From Nitrospirota bacterium (GTDB lineage: Bacteria; Nitrospirota; Thermodesulfovibrionia; Thermodesulfovibrionales; Magnetobacteriaceae): DNA of 6,248 bases. The translations under genes were made by a program, and so were the position numbers. Shown here one piece after another: positions 5,645 to 6,248 of the stretch; position 1 is the stretch's first letter; each line of letters begins with the position of its first letter. The notes below the pieces were generated by a model. It saw only the letters and a list, made by a program, of their open reading frames with translations. It did not search any database and had not been told where the DNA came from. Location: positions 1 to 6,248 of the forward strand of contig JADFXZ010000130.1 of NCBI GenBank assembly GCA_015233265.1, given 5' to 3'.

Positions 5645-6049
5645 CTAATTGAGCCTCGCAAGATTCATCATAAACAAAATCCCCGTTATGGCTATCAAAA
5701 TCGTTATCATTATGCCGGATATATAGGGAGCGTTGTAATGTTTGTCGTCCATGTGTCTTAATCTCATCAGATATTGTACAAACCCGAGCAATCCAACCAT
5801 GGCACCAATTATCATTATAACAATCCCCTCACTCTGAGAATTGCCACCATAATTGCATTTGGCCGCAATATCGGCTTTGCTGGAAGAGGCGAACCTCGAA
5901 AGACTCTCGATGAAAAAGCCAAACTTCTCTGTCCCAATGCCAAAGGCCAGAAGCGACACACTTGTTCTTATCCACGAGAGGAAATTCCGATCAATTGCCG
6001 CATATTCTCTGCTGCAATTGAGCCGCTCTTTCGACATCTTAAACAACAT
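5645..6049 (-). CDS. DUF202 (YidH-like) inner-membrane protein, second tandem copy
   Basis: This is a second DUF202 protein of about 134 residues. It has the shared core NFLSWIRTSVSLLAFG and three membrane segments at about 30-50, 76-96 and 110-130 (numbered from the upstream TTG). The NERT motif of the neighbour is replaced by IDRN just before FLSW, so this copy has drifted at a usually conserved spot. The loop after the first helix is long and holds a single cysteine. I chose the ATG at 6049. A TTG directly upstream (6052) and an ATG four codons downstream (6037) are alternatives, and a GGCGGG a few bases before 6049 is the only hint of a ribosome site. Both copies are the same size, lie head to tail 5 bases apart, and probably arose by an old duplication. 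They may form a hetero-oligomer, which is inference. Confidence 0.85.
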   Translation of the reverse strand: MLFKMSKERLNCSREYAAIDRNFLSWIRTSVSLLAFGIGTEKFGFFIESLSRFASSSKADIAAKCNYGGNSQSEGIVIMIIGAMVGLLGFVQYLMRLRHMDDKHYNAPYISGIMITILIAITGILFMMNLARLN

Positions 6050-6064
6050 CAACGCCCGCCGAAA

Positions 6065-6247
6065 TTAAGGGTAAATAAAGGGACTATCGCGCAGTATCGC
6101 ATCAAGCTTGGGCGGCGTTCCCTTAAAAAGAAACATCGCAGTACCTTTTTCAGTTGTGCTTTGCCCTGCAGCCTTCCACGTCCCGTCCCATGCAAATAAT
6201 ATGACGACATTGTCGTCATTGATGTCAACCCAGCGTGGAGAGAAATT
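6065..6247 (-). CDS. 3' end of an unrecognised gene (partial, 60 residues visible)
   Basis: The minus strand stays open from the window edge to a TAA at 6065-6067, 15 bases before the chosen start of the DUF202 gene. The visible C-terminus begins NFSPRWVDINDDNVVILFAW and continues through DGTWKAAGQSTTEKGTAMFLF to a proline-rich end, SPFIYP. It has alternating hydrophobic residues typical of beta strands and three tryptophans, with no membrane helix, so a soluble or periplasmic beta-rich domain is likely. I do not recognise the family. Tight spacing on the same strand suggests it belongs to the DUF202-rfaE2-mfd operon. It is real coding sequence judging by composition and position, but the rest of the gene is outside the window. 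Confidence 0.6.
   Translation of the reverse strand, partial: NFSPRWVDINDDNVVILFAWDGTWKAAGQSTTEKGTAMFLFKGTPPKLDAILRDSPFIYP
6201..6219. repeat. 19-base perfect palindrome with 9-base arms
   Basis: ATGACGACA and TGTCGTCAT flank a single central base at 6210. It lies inside the partial gene, where it encodes Asp-Asp-Asn-Val-Val. Nine-base perfect arms are more than expected at a given spot by chance, yet the codon pairs GAC GAC and GTC GTC alone account for much of the symmetry. Confidence 0.5.
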
Positions 6248-6248
6248 C

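Noticed and set aside
5774..6199. Plus-strand open frame of 141 codons opposite the second DUF202 gene and the partial gene
   Set aside because: The minus strand carries a recognisable DUF202 protein there, and the plus-strand translation is basic and low in familiar motifs.
1..6248. CRISPR array, tRNA, rRNA, riboswitch, transposase, integrase
   Set aside because: No regularly spaced repeats, cloverleaf or rRNA-like sequence, or recombinase or transposase motifs were seen on either strand.

Overview
The window reads as a chromosomal segment of a Gram-negative bacterium. A stand-alone heptose-1-phosphate adenylyltransferase implies lipopolysaccharide made with ADP-heptose, and the base composition looks intermediate. 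The phylum cannot be fixed from this sequence. A Nitrospirota- or deltaproteobacteria-like anaerobe is a guess from the style of the Mfd protein and from the tandem DUF202 genes, not a result.

The right-hand two thirds (about 1608-6248) is a compact minus-strand operon. In transcription order it holds the 3' end of an unrecognised gene, two tandem DUF202 membrane proteins, rfaE2 (hldE C-terminal-type adenylyltransferase) and mfd (transcription-repair coupling factor). The gaps between genes are about 15, 5, 16 and 8 bases, and most of the starts lack a clear Shine-Dalgarno sequence. The grouping combines envelope functions (DUF202, ADP-heptose) with DNA repair. I see nothing that makes it one dedicated pathway.

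The left third (1-1607) is a patchwork of small accessory genes and gene debris. On the plus strand lies a RelB/DinJ-type antitoxin followed directly by a YafQ-type toxin gene that is broken by two frame changes and a probable small deletion, although its catalytic residues can still be read. On the minus strand lies a complete hicA-hicB toxin-antitoxin pair, with a strong sigma70-like promoter so close to hicA that the toxin mRNA may be leaderless. The hicAB pair is bracketed by two copies of the mfd 3' end: the real one (1608-1766) and a diverged remnant (783-941, about 80 % nucleotide identity over 159 bases without gaps). Beyond the remnant is a short open stretch whose translation faintly resembles the start of a family 2 glycosyltransferase, overlapped by an 11-base inverted repeat.

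The most interesting story is therefore the history of the mfd 3' flank: a toxin-antitoxin cassette sits between a functional gene and a displaced or duplicated copy of its own tail. I find no CRISPR array, tRNA, rRNA, transposase or integrase, and no convincing evidence of a wholly new defence or metabolic system.
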